Shown here: positions 49,887 through 58,717 of the stretch, one piece after another
Layout of the letters: every line of letters starts with the position of its first letter
How positions within the stretch are numbered: the first letter of the stretch is position 1
Assembly (NCBI GenBank): GCA_949283255.1
Contig: CASDRS010000012.1
Span: forward strand, 1-64,000
Source of the DNA: an uncultured bacterium
Lineage (GTDB): Bacteria > Cyanobacteriota > Vampirovibrionia > Gastranaerophilales > Gastranaerophilaceae
DNA length: 64,000 bases
Direction of reading: 5' to 3'
Notes under the pieces: model-generated
Told to the model about the DNA's origin: nothing
The model's database searches: none
The model's input: only the letters and a program-made list of their open reading frames with translations
Position numbers and translations under genes: made by a program

Positions 49887-52314
49887 TTGTAATCTCTTTT
49901 TCAAGTTTGTCGAATTCTTCCGTTCCGAGTCTTATTCTTAAATCATTTATTCTTGTCTCTATTTTTTCTCTGTTTTTAAGTGTGGCTTTTTCATCGGTTT
50001 TTTGAAGAGCATTTAAGTAAGACGCAAGTGCTGTTTTGTAATCTTTTCTGATAATACAAAAATCGCCAAGTTCAACATTTGACCTTACAATATAATAAGG
50101 GTCTTCAAGAGCTTTTGCTGTTTCAACTGATTTTTTGAAATACTCAAAAGCAGTATCAGGTTCTTTGCGTCTGTATAATTCTGCAAGTTTTGTTGAAGAA
50201 ATATATATTCCGCTTAAGTTATGGTTTGTTTCATCGAGTCTTAGGCTTTCTTTATAATATTTTATCGCCAAGTCTTTTGCGCCCGTATCATCAAAAATCA
50301 TTGCAAGATTTACCATAGCTGATGACAGGTATTCGTTATCTTTGGTTATGTCAAGACATCTCTTGTAAAGCTTAACTGCGACTTCTGTTTCGTCTATTTC
50401 ATCGCATACTGCCCCGAATTTGAAGTACAATTCGGCAAGGAGTTTCTTATTTGTGCGAGGTTCAATCAGTTCAAACGCTTTTTTGTAATTGTTATATGCT
50501 GATTTTAAATCATCACCAGAAATATTTGCCATTGCAATATGAGCTTTTATTCTTATATCGTGTGAAATATTTTCTTTTGATGAAATTATGTCATTTAAAA
50601 TTAATTTTGCTTTATCGTGTTTGTATGTGATATAGAAAATATTTGCAATTCTGAGTCTGATTTCGTTTACACGTTCTATGTCTCCTGCAGTTGTGTAGTA
50701 ATCAAATGCCATATCGTAATATTTTAACGCATTAAACCAATCTGAGGTTTGTTCATAGCATTTAGCAATTTTCGGATATATTCTCGATACCATAGACGGG
50801 AAATTGTCATCATCTTTCATTGTTAATGCCAATTGGTAGAATGCCAGTGCCTTTTTAAAATTGAAGTTTTGTTCTTCATTATTCGCTCTGTTGATGACTT
50901 CCATAAACGGAAGTTTAGTTTCTTCAGGAGTCAGAACTTTGTTTGAGTAATCTATATATCTGTTAATGGAATTTGCAATTCCTGACATAATTTTATCTTC
51001 ATCTTCTTCAGAATCAAAAATAAATGAGATGTTTTTAATTTTTTCCTCTTTGGTTTGAACATGTTCAATCGGAGGTTGTACGATTTTATCAGTTTCAGGA
51101 ATATCGTAGTTACATTTTGAATCCGCAGAATATTCAAGAGCTTCTATTGCTGTTTCGCCCAAAGTTTTGAATTGAGGTTTTTTAGGTATAAATAAAGTAT
51201 GGTATTCAATTTCTGAGCGCATAGTTTGTCTTGATATAAGCAAGTCTCTCTCGAAAGGTTTTAGCGGAAGCTGTGTTGAATATAAATCAACGCAAGCTTT
51301 GTGTAATTTTACCGCAACATTATCCGGAATAGAGTTCATTGAAATTTCTTTATAGTAATCTTGCAAATATATCATTTCTTTTTCTTTTGATAAAAGAAGG
51401 TTTTCTATAAAGAAGTCTATTCTTTCTTTGTTGTAAAGATTAACCGTTTTTAGAAGTTTGAGACTTATCGGATGTCTTAAGATAGTCAATAATCTGAACA
51501 AATGTCCGCTCACAGGATCAACAAGAGCAAGGGCTTCTCTCAGGATGAAGTCATTGTATGAAAGGAAGCTTTTTGTAAATCCGTCCAAAAATTTTATTAG
51601 CGTAAGTTTGTGAGCATTAATAATTCTTGCCGATAATCTCACATATAGAAAATATCCCCTTGTATATTTGTATAATTCATCCGAAACAGGGCCAATCATT
51701 TTTATGCCTTCAGCTCGAAGGTATTTTTCATACAAGCTTTTTTCAAGCGCTAAAATTGTAGTTTTTTCAAAAGAGATTTTGTCTATAAAATCTTCGTAGT
51801 TGAAGGTTCTTGCGATAATAATTGTTTTAATGTGTTCTTTTTTTGAAATGTGAAAAATAAAGTCAAGGATTTCTTGCTTGTTATCTTTTAGAACACTTTC
51901 AAATGAATTGATTATTATAACAATGGGTAGGTTTATGCTGTTAAAATATGATGCGATTTTTTGAGTAAAATTTTCACTTCTGGTTTTAGGTTGTTTGATT
52001 ATGTCTTTCATTGTAAGGTTTTTGAAATCCTCAAAAAATGAAAGCAAAATGTCATCCAGAATAGTTGTCTCAAAACAATTGTATTCAAGAATGATTGTGT
52101 TTTGTGCAAGAAATTTAAGAGAATGATTAACGATTTGAGTTTTTCCGGTACCCATAAAACCGTTTACAAGCATAAGCGGAGTATTGCTTTCGTAAAAACT
52201 ATATATTTTTTCCAGTTGCTTTTTGTTATTTTCTAATAAAAATTGGTTGATTCCGCTAAGTTCGGTTTTTGTTAGATTTTTAGTATCAAAATTCTCCGTA
52301 AATTTCGTTTCCAT
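49879..52314 (-). CDS. P-loop ATPase with C-terminal TPR array (STAND/AAA-like)
   Basis: The N-terminal domain (about 20-330) has Walker A GFMGTGKT (52-59) and a Walker B-like strand IVIIINSFES (131-140) in which Asn stands where Asp is usual. A middle winged-helix-like part leads to about seven TPR repeats (about 470-800). This layout is shared by STAND signalling ATPases and ORC-like regulators. No effector domain is seen, so it may be a regulator or scaffold rather than a defence protein. It is first in a transcript with rsmG and has no ribosome site. Confidence 0.82.
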   Translation of the reverse strand: METKFTENFDTKNLTKTELSGINQFLLENNKKQLEKIYSFYESNTPLMLVNGFMGTGKTQIVNHSLKFLAQNTIILEYNCFETTILDDILLSFFEDFKNLTMKDIIKQPKTRSENFTQKIASYFNSINLPIVIIINSFESVLKDNKQEILDFIFHISKKEHIKTIIIARTFNYEDFIDKISFEKTTILALEKSLYEKYLRAEGIKMIGPVSDELYKYTRGYFLYVRLSARIINAHKLTLIKFLDGFTKSFLSYNDFILREALALVDPVSGHLFRLLTILRHPISLKLLKTVNLYNKERIDFFIENLLLSKEKEMIYLQDYYKEISMNSIPDNVAVKLHKACVDLYSTQLPLKPFERDLLISRQTMRSEIEYHTLFIPKKPQFKTLGETAIEALEYSADSKCNYDIPETDKIVQPPIEHVQTKEEKIKNISFIFDSEEDEDKIMSGIANSINRYIDYSNKVLTPEETKLPFMEVINRANNEEQNFNFKKALAFYQLALTMKDDDNFPSMVSRIYPKIAKCYEQTSDWFNALKYYDMAFDYYTTAGDIERVNEIRLRIANIFYITYKHDKAKLILNDIISSKENISHDIRIKAHIAMANISGDDLKSAYNNYKKAFELIEPRTNKKLLAELYFKFGAVCDEIDETEVAVKLYKRCLDITKDNEYLSSAMVNLAMIFDDTGAKDLAIKYYKESLRLDETNHNLSGIYISSTKLAELYRRKEPDTAFEYFKKSVETAKALEDPYYIVRSNVELGDFCIIRKDYKTALASYLNALQKTDEKATLKNREKIETRINDLRIRLGTEEFDKLEKEITNG

Positions 52315-52320
52315 ATCGTT

Positions 52321-52349
52321 AATATACCTGATTTTTTAATATTTTGCAA
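52321..52349 (-). promoter_or_regulatory. Promoter of the TPR-ATPase gene, leaderless geometry
   Basis: Minus-strand TTGCAA (52344-52349), a 17-base spacer and TATATT (52321-52326) lie six bases before the ATG, so the transcript should start at the start codon. Confidence 0.6.
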
Positions 52350-52420
52350 ATTTTTGTATTAAAATTTGCCAAATCAAATATTTTTATAGTAAAATGTCAA
52401 TAGTGATACAAGGGGAATTT

Positions 52421-52525
52421 ATGGAATTTTTTAGAAAACATCAAAAAGCAATTATTGCAATAATAGCAGTTACTTTTATCGCCTGGACAGTAGGTTTAAT
52501 GATGATACCTCTTGTTTTTAGATAG
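52421..52525 (+). CDS. Small membrane protein, 34 residues
   Basis: AAGGGG six bases upstream of an ATG opens a frame reading MEFFRKHQKAIIAIIAVTF and on through WTVGLMMIPLVFR to a stop. A short basic N-terminus followed by one hydrophobic helix of about 22 residues makes a single-pass membrane peptide. It resembles the isolated N-terminal anchor of PpiD-type proteins but is far too short to be one. It ends seven bases before the M23 gene and probably leads that operon. Confidence 0.7.
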   Translation: MEFFRKHQKAIIAIIAVTFIAWTVGLMMIPLVFR

Positions 52526-52532
52526 GTAAGAA

Positions 52533-53678
52533 GTGGATATAAACAGACTTGTGAGAAAATTATTTATAGGGCTTTTGGCGACTTTTGTTATATTTGCGGG
52601 AGTGCCTCAGTTTGCTATGTGCTCCAATGCCTCAATAAAGCAAAGGTTGCAGCATAATCAGGTCAGAATAAAGTCCACCAGAGAAAAAATTCATACGTTG
52701 AAAATTCAAGAACAACGTGAGAAAAGTAAGCTTGTAAATAACCAAAAGAAATTGGAAACAACTTCTTCAAATCTAGAAGCTTCAAAGCAAAGATATTCAA
52801 ATATGGATGCGAAACTTCGTGATATGGAAAATAAGTATGCATCAGCTACAAGAGAGTTTAATAATTATGATGCTACAATTAAAAATCGTATAAGACAAGT
52901 TTATAAGACACAGCGTACAGGCATGTTTGATTTGATATTCAAGGCAAAAGACCTTAATGCAATGCTGGATGTAATATATTTTGAACGTATTGTTATCAGA
53001 AACGATTATAAGCGCATGATGGCATTAAAGATGCGTGCAATAAAACTTGCAAAAATGAAGGCTGATATAGAAGCACAAAAACGCTATTTGGCTCAGTCAA
53101 TACAAGAGATAAATTCTCAACAGAAGTCCATACAGCGCGCAATTGCTCAGAATCAAGACATGATTCATAGGTTGAAAACAGACAGAGCTGCTTATGAGCG
53201 TTCTGAAAGAGAGCTTGCAAGACAGTCTCAGAGTTTGCAGGCAATGTTGAGCGGATACAGTCATTCAACTGTTAAAATTTCATCAACTGGTTTTATGAAA
53301 CCTATTGGTGGTAGAATAACTTCACCATTCGGATGGAGAACTCACCCTATATTTAAGAGTCGTACATTCCATTCAGGGGTCGATATTGGTGGTCCAAATT
53401 ACGGAAATATTCATGCTTCAAACTCAGGCAGGGTAATATATACCGGTTGGTATGGCGGTTATGGAAAAGTTGTTATTATAGATCACGGTGTTGTTAATAA
53501 CAAACCGACAACTACTCTATATGCTCACATGTCTTCCATAACTGTACGAAACGGACAGAATGTTAATAAAGGTCAAGTTATTGGTCACGAAGGTACAACA
53601 GGTTACAGTACTGGACCTCATTGCCATTTTGAGGTTAGAATAAACGGTAAACCTAACAATCCGTTGAATTACATCTAA
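52533..53678 (+). CDS. Murein hydrolase activator / M23 endopeptidase (EnvC/NlpD-like)
   Basis: A signal peptide (about 1-31) is followed by a long coiled coil (about 35-240) and a C-terminal LytM/M23 domain. The domain has SPFGWRTHPI, the metal ligands in FHSGVDIG, LYAHM and HCHFEVR, all four expected residues, so it may be an active endopeptidase, unlike EnvC, which has lost them. It is the first large gene of an envelope operon with lptD and lipid A genes. The start is GTG 52533 with AGGTAAGAA upstream. Confidence 0.92.
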   Translation: MDINRLVRKLFIGLLATFVIFAGVPQFAMCSNASIKQRLQHNQVRIKSTREKIHTLKIQEQREKSKLVNNQKKLETTSSNLEASKQRYSNMDAKLRDMENKYASATREFNNYDATIKNRIRQVYKTQRTGMFDLIFKAKDLNAMLDVIYFERIVIRNDYKRMMALKMRAIKLAKMKADIEAQKRYLAQSIQEINSQQKSIQRAIAQNQDMIHRLKTDRAAYERSERELARQSQSLQAMLSGYSHSTVKISSTGFMKPIGGRITSPFGWRTHPIFKSRTFHSGVDIGGPNYGNIHASNSGRVIYTGWYGGYGKVVIIDHGVVNNKPTTTLYAHMSSITVRNGQNVNKGQVIGHEGTTGYSTGPHCHFEVRINGKPNNPLNYI

Positions 53679-53691
53679 TAAGGGAATAGTT

Positions 53692-56049
53692 TTGAATAAG
53701 AAGTTAGCTTTAACATTTTTAATACCATTGATGATGTGTGCGGTTCCTGCTTATGCTGAGATTACACACAGTGGTAATTTTTATGAAGGAAACGAGTTAG
53801 AGGAACAACAGCAAGAATTTTTTGAAAGCGGTATAATGAAGCCTTTAGCTGAGCCTAAGGATAGCACTGATGTAATTCATTCCGGTGAAGATTTTGAGAG
53901 CCCTATTTTGAACTATAGCGGCACTTCAAGTGATGGTCCTCATTCCTCAGGTACACCTTTGTTTAAAAAATATCGTATTAAGATAATGAACTATTATCGA
54001 ACAAAGGCTTATGAAGAGGCTCAACAGCTTTTAAAAGAAGAAGAAGAACGATTAAAACAACTTGATAATCCTGATTCGGGAGAAGTTAGTGATGAAGAAC
54101 TGGAAGAGTTGACAAGTCGTAATTTAAAAAAGATTTATAAAGATGAGAATGATGAAGAAGTAGAAATTTCAAATTTTCAAAAATTTAAAAATTTCTTTAA
54201 GCGTAAAGATAAAAATGCTTCAACTAAAAAGACCAAGGTAGATGAGAGTGATAAAGAAAAGGCTCAAGAATCTGTGGAAGGTCAGGATATGGAGCTTTCC
54301 GGTGGGGTAAAAGAAGTCGTTGCGCAGAAAGATATCGTTTTGGATTGCGATAAAATGAATTATGATGATGCAACTGCGGATTTGGAAGCTACCGGCAATC
54401 CTGTATTATCATTCCCGCCTCAGGGTGTTACGATTAAGGCGGACAAGCTTGTTTATAATACCGAAAGTAACATCATAAAAGCTTATGGCAATGTTGAGAT
54501 TATAAAAGACGGCACCCCTATATATGGGGATTACATTCAAATTAATATGAATGATGAAACTGCACTTGTAACAAATATGCAAGCACGTAAAATGAACATG
54601 CTTATTAATGCTAAAAATGTTACAGCGTCTGAAGATAGTGTAATTTTGGAAGATGGCTCTATGCGTGGTGATAAGAGTTATGTTTTGACTCTTCGTTCAA
54701 GAATGATAGGTCCGAGATTAGAGCAAATGATGATCGCTGAGGATGATCTTTCTTCTATCACAGGTAAGGATGGTATAAAGGTTAAAGTAAAAGCGAATGA
54801 AATATATGTAACGGCGAAAAAAGATCATGATATTGTAACTGTTAAAGATGCCGATATATATATGCATGATAATCATATTATGCGTTTTGGTTCATTTACT
54901 GCTCATACAAATAAAAACCATGAGTATTTTGAAGCAAATTATCCGGAACTGGGTTCTAAACCTAGATTGGGTATGTTTATAGGTCCTGGATTTGTTTTTG
55001 ATTCTCCTTATGGTGGTGGTACTTTTAAAGTTATTCCATTTTTAAATTATAAAAATGACCTAGGTGTAGGTGCCGCTTTAAAATATAGAAGCGGAACAAA
55101 TTACACTGAAGCATACTATGGAACTGCAGAGAATATTTTTGTATTAAAAGGACGACAGTTCTTAGATGATCATTTGTACATGCAATATGGTATAAATTCA
55201 TACTTAGAAGATTGGTGGATGGGTAGTGGTATGTCAAAATACCAATTAGAAGCTGTGTATAGAGATTCTGCTACAATCCCGAATACTTTAGGAAATTATT
55301 CTGCAAAGTTTAGACAAAGAATTACTGCCGGTTATGTACAGGATAGTGATTATAACAGAAAAAATGAGCACTTTAATTCCAATGGTACGATGGGTACTAT
55401 GCGTTTTAAGTACATGGCAGAATTGGCACAAAATTTGTATAATTATAAAAATGAAGAAAAACTTATTCAGGCAAGTTTAGCTTGGGTATTACAGGGTAGT
55501 GCAGCTCTTTATGGAACCGGTGACACTCAGTTTATTGGTAGAACAGGTCCTATGCTTCATACTCAATACAAACGTTGGATGCAGGATTTTGGGTATTTCT
55601 TGTCAGCTTATGATGATAATACACCTCTTCCTATTTTTGATACATACCGTTATGGTAGATCCAATATATTTGCAAGAGAATCTTTAAGATTGAATAAGTA
55701 TCTAACTGTATCTTGGGTTACTTCAGCAACTTTATCTAATGATTCACCAAACGGAAAAATATTCCAAGAAAATGGTTTTTATTTAGCATTAGGTCCTGAT
55801 GACTTGAAACTTATGTTAGGTTACGATTTTGTTCGTGAACAGACAATATTCTTGTTTACAACTGCGATTGATATGAAGGGTACTAATGTTGATTTTAAGA
55901 AAATGGTAATAAAGAATCCGGAAAGACTTGCTCGTGATGATTCCGAAAAAGTTGAGCTTGTAAACTTTGACAAACCAAAAGAGCAAAAAGTTAAGAGGAC
56001 CCATGCTGAGGTCATAAATATTGAAGATCCGGATAGGGAACAGATATAA
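53692..56049 (+). CDS. lptD: LptD/OstA-like outer-membrane LPS assembly protein
   Basis: A signal peptide (MNKKLALTFLIPLMMCAVPAYA) leads to an acidic, Lys/Glu-rich linker (about 40-200) and an OstA/LptA-like N-domain (about 215-330; DCDKMNYDDATADLEATGNP, YGNVEIIKDGTPIYGDY). A C-terminal half rich in alternating aromatic strands follows, as expected for a beta-barrel. LptD inserts LPS into the outer leaflet. The long charged linker is unusual. The start is TTG 53692 with AAGGGAATAGTT upstream. It precedes an aldolase and lpxI-lpxB. Confidence 0.85.
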   Translation: MNKKLALTFLIPLMMCAVPAYAEITHSGNFYEGNELEEQQQEFFESGIMKPLAEPKDSTDVIHSGEDFESPILNYSGTSSDGPHSSGTPLFKKYRIKIMNYYRTKAYEEAQQLLKEEEERLKQLDNPDSGEVSDEELEELTSRNLKKIYKDENDEEVEISNFQKFKNFFKRKDKNASTKKTKVDESDKEKAQESVEGQDMELSGGVKEVVAQKDIVLDCDKMNYDDATADLEATGNPVLSFPPQGVTIKADKLVYNTESNIIKAYGNVEIIKDGTPIYGDYIQINMNDETALVTNMQARKMNMLINAKNVTASEDSVILEDGSMRGDKSYVLTLRSRMIGPRLEQMMIAEDDLSSITGKDGIKVKVKANEIYVTAKKDHDIVTVKDADIYMHDNHIMRFGSFTAHTNKNHEYFEANYPELGSKPRLGMFIGPGFVFDSPYGGGTFKVIPFLNYKNDLGVGAALKYRSGTNYTEAYYGTAENIFVLKGRQFLDDHLYMQYGINSYLEDWWMGSGMSKYQLEAVYRDSATIPNTLGNYSAKFRQRITAGYVQDSDYNRKNEHFNSNGTMGTMRFKYMAELAQNLYNYKNEEKLIQASLAWVLQGSAALYGTGDTQFIGRTGPMLHTQYKRWMQDFGYFLSAYDDNTPLPIFDTYRYGRSNIFARESLRLNKYLTVSWVTSATLSNDSPNGKIFQENGFYLALGPDDLKLMLGYDFVREQTIFLFTTAIDMKGTNVDFKKMVIKNPERLARDDSEKVELVNFDKPKEQKVKRTHAEVINIEDPDREQI

Positions 56050-56681
56050 TGAAATCAATAGACGAATTAAAAAAAGAAATAATTTTATATGGAAAGTTGG
56101 CAGAAGAAAAGAACTTAACTCCGGGAGTTTCCGGGAATATGTCAGCCAGATATGATGATAAAATACTTATTACATCTTCAGGTTCTGCGAACGGATATTT
56201 GGATGAAGACGATTTTGTTGTAATAGATTTTGACGGTAATGTGGTAGAAGGTAATAAAAAACCTTCAAGCGAAAAATTATTGCATTGCGCATTTTATAAA
56301 ATGCGAGAGGATGTAAATTATATTATTCACATGCACAGCCCGTATTTAAGCTCATTTGCTTCAGCAGGCTTGGCGTTAGATGAGCCTATTATGGCTGAGA
56401 ATGTATTTTATTTTGGCAAGATTCCGCTTGCTGAATACGGACTGCCGTCATCTGTGGATTTGGTAGAGAAGACTGCAAAATATTTTAAGGAATATAATGC
56501 TGTTTTGATGGCAAACCACGGTTTTGTAGTTGGTGATGTCAGCATAAAAGATGCGTTTTTAAAATTGACTCTTGCAGAATCTTATGCACAAGTTGTTTTG
56601 AATACAAAAATTCTAGGCGGTGCTAAGATTTTGAGTGATGAGCAGGTAGAAGAGATTTACAAATTAAGAAAAAAAATATAA
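56049..56681 (+). CDS. Class II aldolase/adducin family protein
   Basis: The fold signature is present: TPGVSGNMSARYDDKILITSSGS at the substrate side, the zinc ligands HMHSPYLSS and the later MANHGFVVG. Members split sugar phosphates (FucA, AraD) or dehydrate methylthioribulose-phosphate (MtnB). The substrate cannot be fixed here. Its ATG overlaps the lptD stop by one base (TAATG), so it is translationally coupled to LPS assembly genes, which hints at a role in making or modifying a surface sugar. Confidence 0.85.
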   Translation: MKSIDELKKEIILYGKLAEEKNLTPGVSGNMSARYDDKILITSSGSANGYLDEDDFVVIDFDGNVVEGNKKPSSEKLLHCAFYKMREDVNYIIHMHSPYLSSFASAGLALDEPIMAENVFYFGKIPLAEYGLPSSVDLVEKTAKYFKEYNAVLMANHGFVVGDVSIKDAFLKLTLAESYAQVVLNTKILGGAKILSDEQVEEIYKLRKKI

Positions 56682-56700
56682 CAGAAAAGAGGATTATAAA

Positions 56701-57516
56701 GTGTCAATAGAATTAGAACATAAACAGGGATTGATAGCAGGTGACGGAACTTTACCGGTAAAAATGGCTCAGTATGCAAAAGAAAACGGTTTTGATGTTG
56801 TTTGTATTTCATTGGCGAACGATAATTTGTCACAGTTAAAGAAGTACTGTTCAAAAGTTTATTCTTGTCATCCGGGTGAAGTTAACAAAATTGAAAAAAT
56901 ATTGATGGATGAACAGCTAAAACAAGTTACATTTTTAGGCAAAGTTCATAAGAGAGTATTGTTGCAGCTTCATAAATTTGATTCAAGAGCTATTGAGATT
57001 TTGAAGACAGTAAAAAGATTGAATGACGATGAAGTCATGTTATTGATTGTCAGTGAATTTGAAAAAGCAGGTATAAAAGTTCTTGATCAGACAATCTTTA
57101 TTAAAAATTTGATGATACCTGCCGGAGTTTTAGGAAAGCATAAACCTACAGAAGCGCAGATGGCAGATGTAAATTACGGTTTTTGGTTAGCCAAAGAAAT
57201 GGGTAAAGTAGATGTAGGTCAATCTGTTGTAATCAAAGATAAAATGGCAATGGCAGTTGAGGCAATAGAGGGAACTGATGCATGTATTAAGAGAGGTTCA
57301 AAACTTGCAAAAGGCGGAGCTACCGTTGTTAAAGTTTCAAAGCCGAAGCAGGATAAGAGGTTTGATATCCCAGCAGTTGGTTTGAGAACTTTGAGAACAA
57401 TGCGCAGATATAAAGCATCACTTTTAGCGGTTGAGGCTAATGAGACTATAATTGTAGATCAGGAAAAAGTTATTAAATATGCAGATGATCATAATATAGT
57501 AATAATGGCAGTGTAG
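56701..57516 (+). CDS. lpxI: UDP-2,3-diacylglucosamine pyrophosphatase LpxI
   Basis: LpxI hydrolyses UDP-diacylglucosamine to lipid X, the step done by LpxH in enterics. The N-terminus reads GLIAGDGTLPVKMAQYAKENG. The C-terminal half has KMAMAVEAIEGTDACIKRG, GGATVVKVSKPKQDKRFDIP and VGLRTLRTM, typical of the family. The start is GTG 56701, after AGAGGATTATAAA. lpxB follows after five bases, as is common for lpxI. Confidence 0.93.
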   Translation: MSIELEHKQGLIAGDGTLPVKMAQYAKENGFDVVCISLANDNLSQLKKYCSKVYSCHPGEVNKIEKILMDEQLKQVTFLGKVHKRVLLQLHKFDSRAIEILKTVKRLNDDEVMLLIVSEFEKAGIKVLDQTIFIKNLMIPAGVLGKHKPTEAQMADVNYGFWLAKEMGKVDVGQSVVIKDKMAMAVEAIEGTDACIKRGSKLAKGGATVVKVSKPKQDKRFDIPAVGLRTLRTMRRYKASLLAVEANETIIVDQEKVIKYADDHNIVIMAV

Positions 57517-57521
57517 GTATT

Positions 57522-58649
57522 ATGAAAAAGATATTTATCATTACAGGTGAGTATTCCGGAGACATCCACGCAAGTTGTGTTGTAAAAGCTTTGAGAGCAA
57601 AATATGCTGATGTTGAAATTGAAGGCATTGGCGGTGAAAATTTGCGGGCTTGCGGAGTAAAACTTTTTTCTGACCAGAAAAAAATGGGCGCAATGGGAAT
57701 TTCTTTTAAAATTCTTGTTGACCATTTACTGTTGGGAAAAAGAGTTGTTGATTATATAACTAAAGTTTATAAGCCTGATTTGGTATTATTAGTTGATTAT
57801 GGCGCATTTAATCTGAATGTTTCCAAATTTTTGAAACGTGCCGGAATAAAAACTTTTTATTATATTCCTCCGCAGGTATGGGCAAGCAGAAAATGGCGTA
57901 TTAATACGATAAAGAAGAATATTGACGAGGTTTTGTGTATATTTCCTTTTGAGTTGAAATTGTATGAAGATCTCGGTATAAACACTCATTATTGCGGTCA
58001 TCCTCTTGTATCACAATTACCCCCAAAGGCTGACCGCACGGAGTTTTTTACAAAGCACGGCTTTGATCCTTCAAGAAAGTTGGTATCAATATTTCCGGGA
58101 TCAAGAGAATTTGAGCTGAAAAATTTGGCAAGTGTGTTTGTAAAATCTGCAAAACTTTTGCAGAGCAAGCATCCAGAGTTGCAGTTTTGCATATCTCACG
58201 CCCCAAATTTGTCAGCTGAAGTATATGATAAATATTTTAAAAACACTGATTTTAAGATAATAAAGGGTGAAAACCAAGCACTGTTGAGTGTATCCGATGC
58301 TTTAATTTTGGCATCAGGAACGGTTGCGCTAGAGGCGTCTTTATATCAGACCCCTATGATAATTGCTTATAGAGGGCCATTATTGTTTTATTGGATATAT
58401 TTGCTTGTCAGATGTATAAATATGGTTTGCCTCCCGAATATTATAAGCGGGAAATTTATTGTTCCGGAAATATTAGAGCATAATGTTACTGTAGAAAAAA
58501 TTTCTTATAATATAGAGAAGCTTTTGTATGACAAAAAGGCCAGAGAAGAGCAGATAGAAGAGCTTGGAGGAGTAAAAAAACTTTTGTCTGACAAGGTTTC
58601 AAGTGAAGAGGCTGCAAGGGTTATTGCAGAAGAGTTGGATTTAATATAA
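57522..58649 (+). CDS. lpxB: Lipid-A-disaccharide synthase
   Basis: LpxB joins lipid X and UDP-diacylglucosamine into the lipid A disaccharide at the inner membrane. Motifs are IITGEYSGDIHASCVVKAL, GIGGENLRACGV, PPQVWASRKWRI, PFELKLYEDLGI, FPGSREFEL and LILASGTVALEASL. The length (375) is normal. It completes the envelope operon. Confidence 0.96.
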   Translation: MKKIFIITGEYSGDIHASCVVKALRAKYADVEIEGIGGENLRACGVKLFSDQKKMGAMGISFKILVDHLLLGKRVVDYITKVYKPDLVLLVDYGAFNLNVSKFLKRAGIKTFYYIPPQVWASRKWRINTIKKNIDEVLCIFPFELKLYEDLGINTHYCGHPLVSQLPPKADRTEFFTKHGFDPSRKLVSIFPGSREFELKNLASVFVKSAKLLQSKHPELQFCISHAPNLSAEVYDKYFKNTDFKIIKGENQALLSVSDALILASGTVALEASLYQTPMIIAYRGPLLFYWIYLLVRCINMVCLPNIISGKFIVPEILEHNVTVEKISYNIEKLLYDKKAREEQIEELGGVKKLLSDKVSSEEAARVIAEELDLI

Positions 58650-58717
58650 CTTAAAAAATAGTTTTATTATCGCAAATATTTTGTTACTAATGTTTTTATT
58701 ATAACAGAAGGTTTATT

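Noticed and set aside
49879-52314. TPR-ATPase as an antiphage STAND protein
   Set aside because: No nuclease, TIR, protease or other effector domain is visible, and it is coupled to the housekeeping gene rsmG; a regulatory role is as likely.
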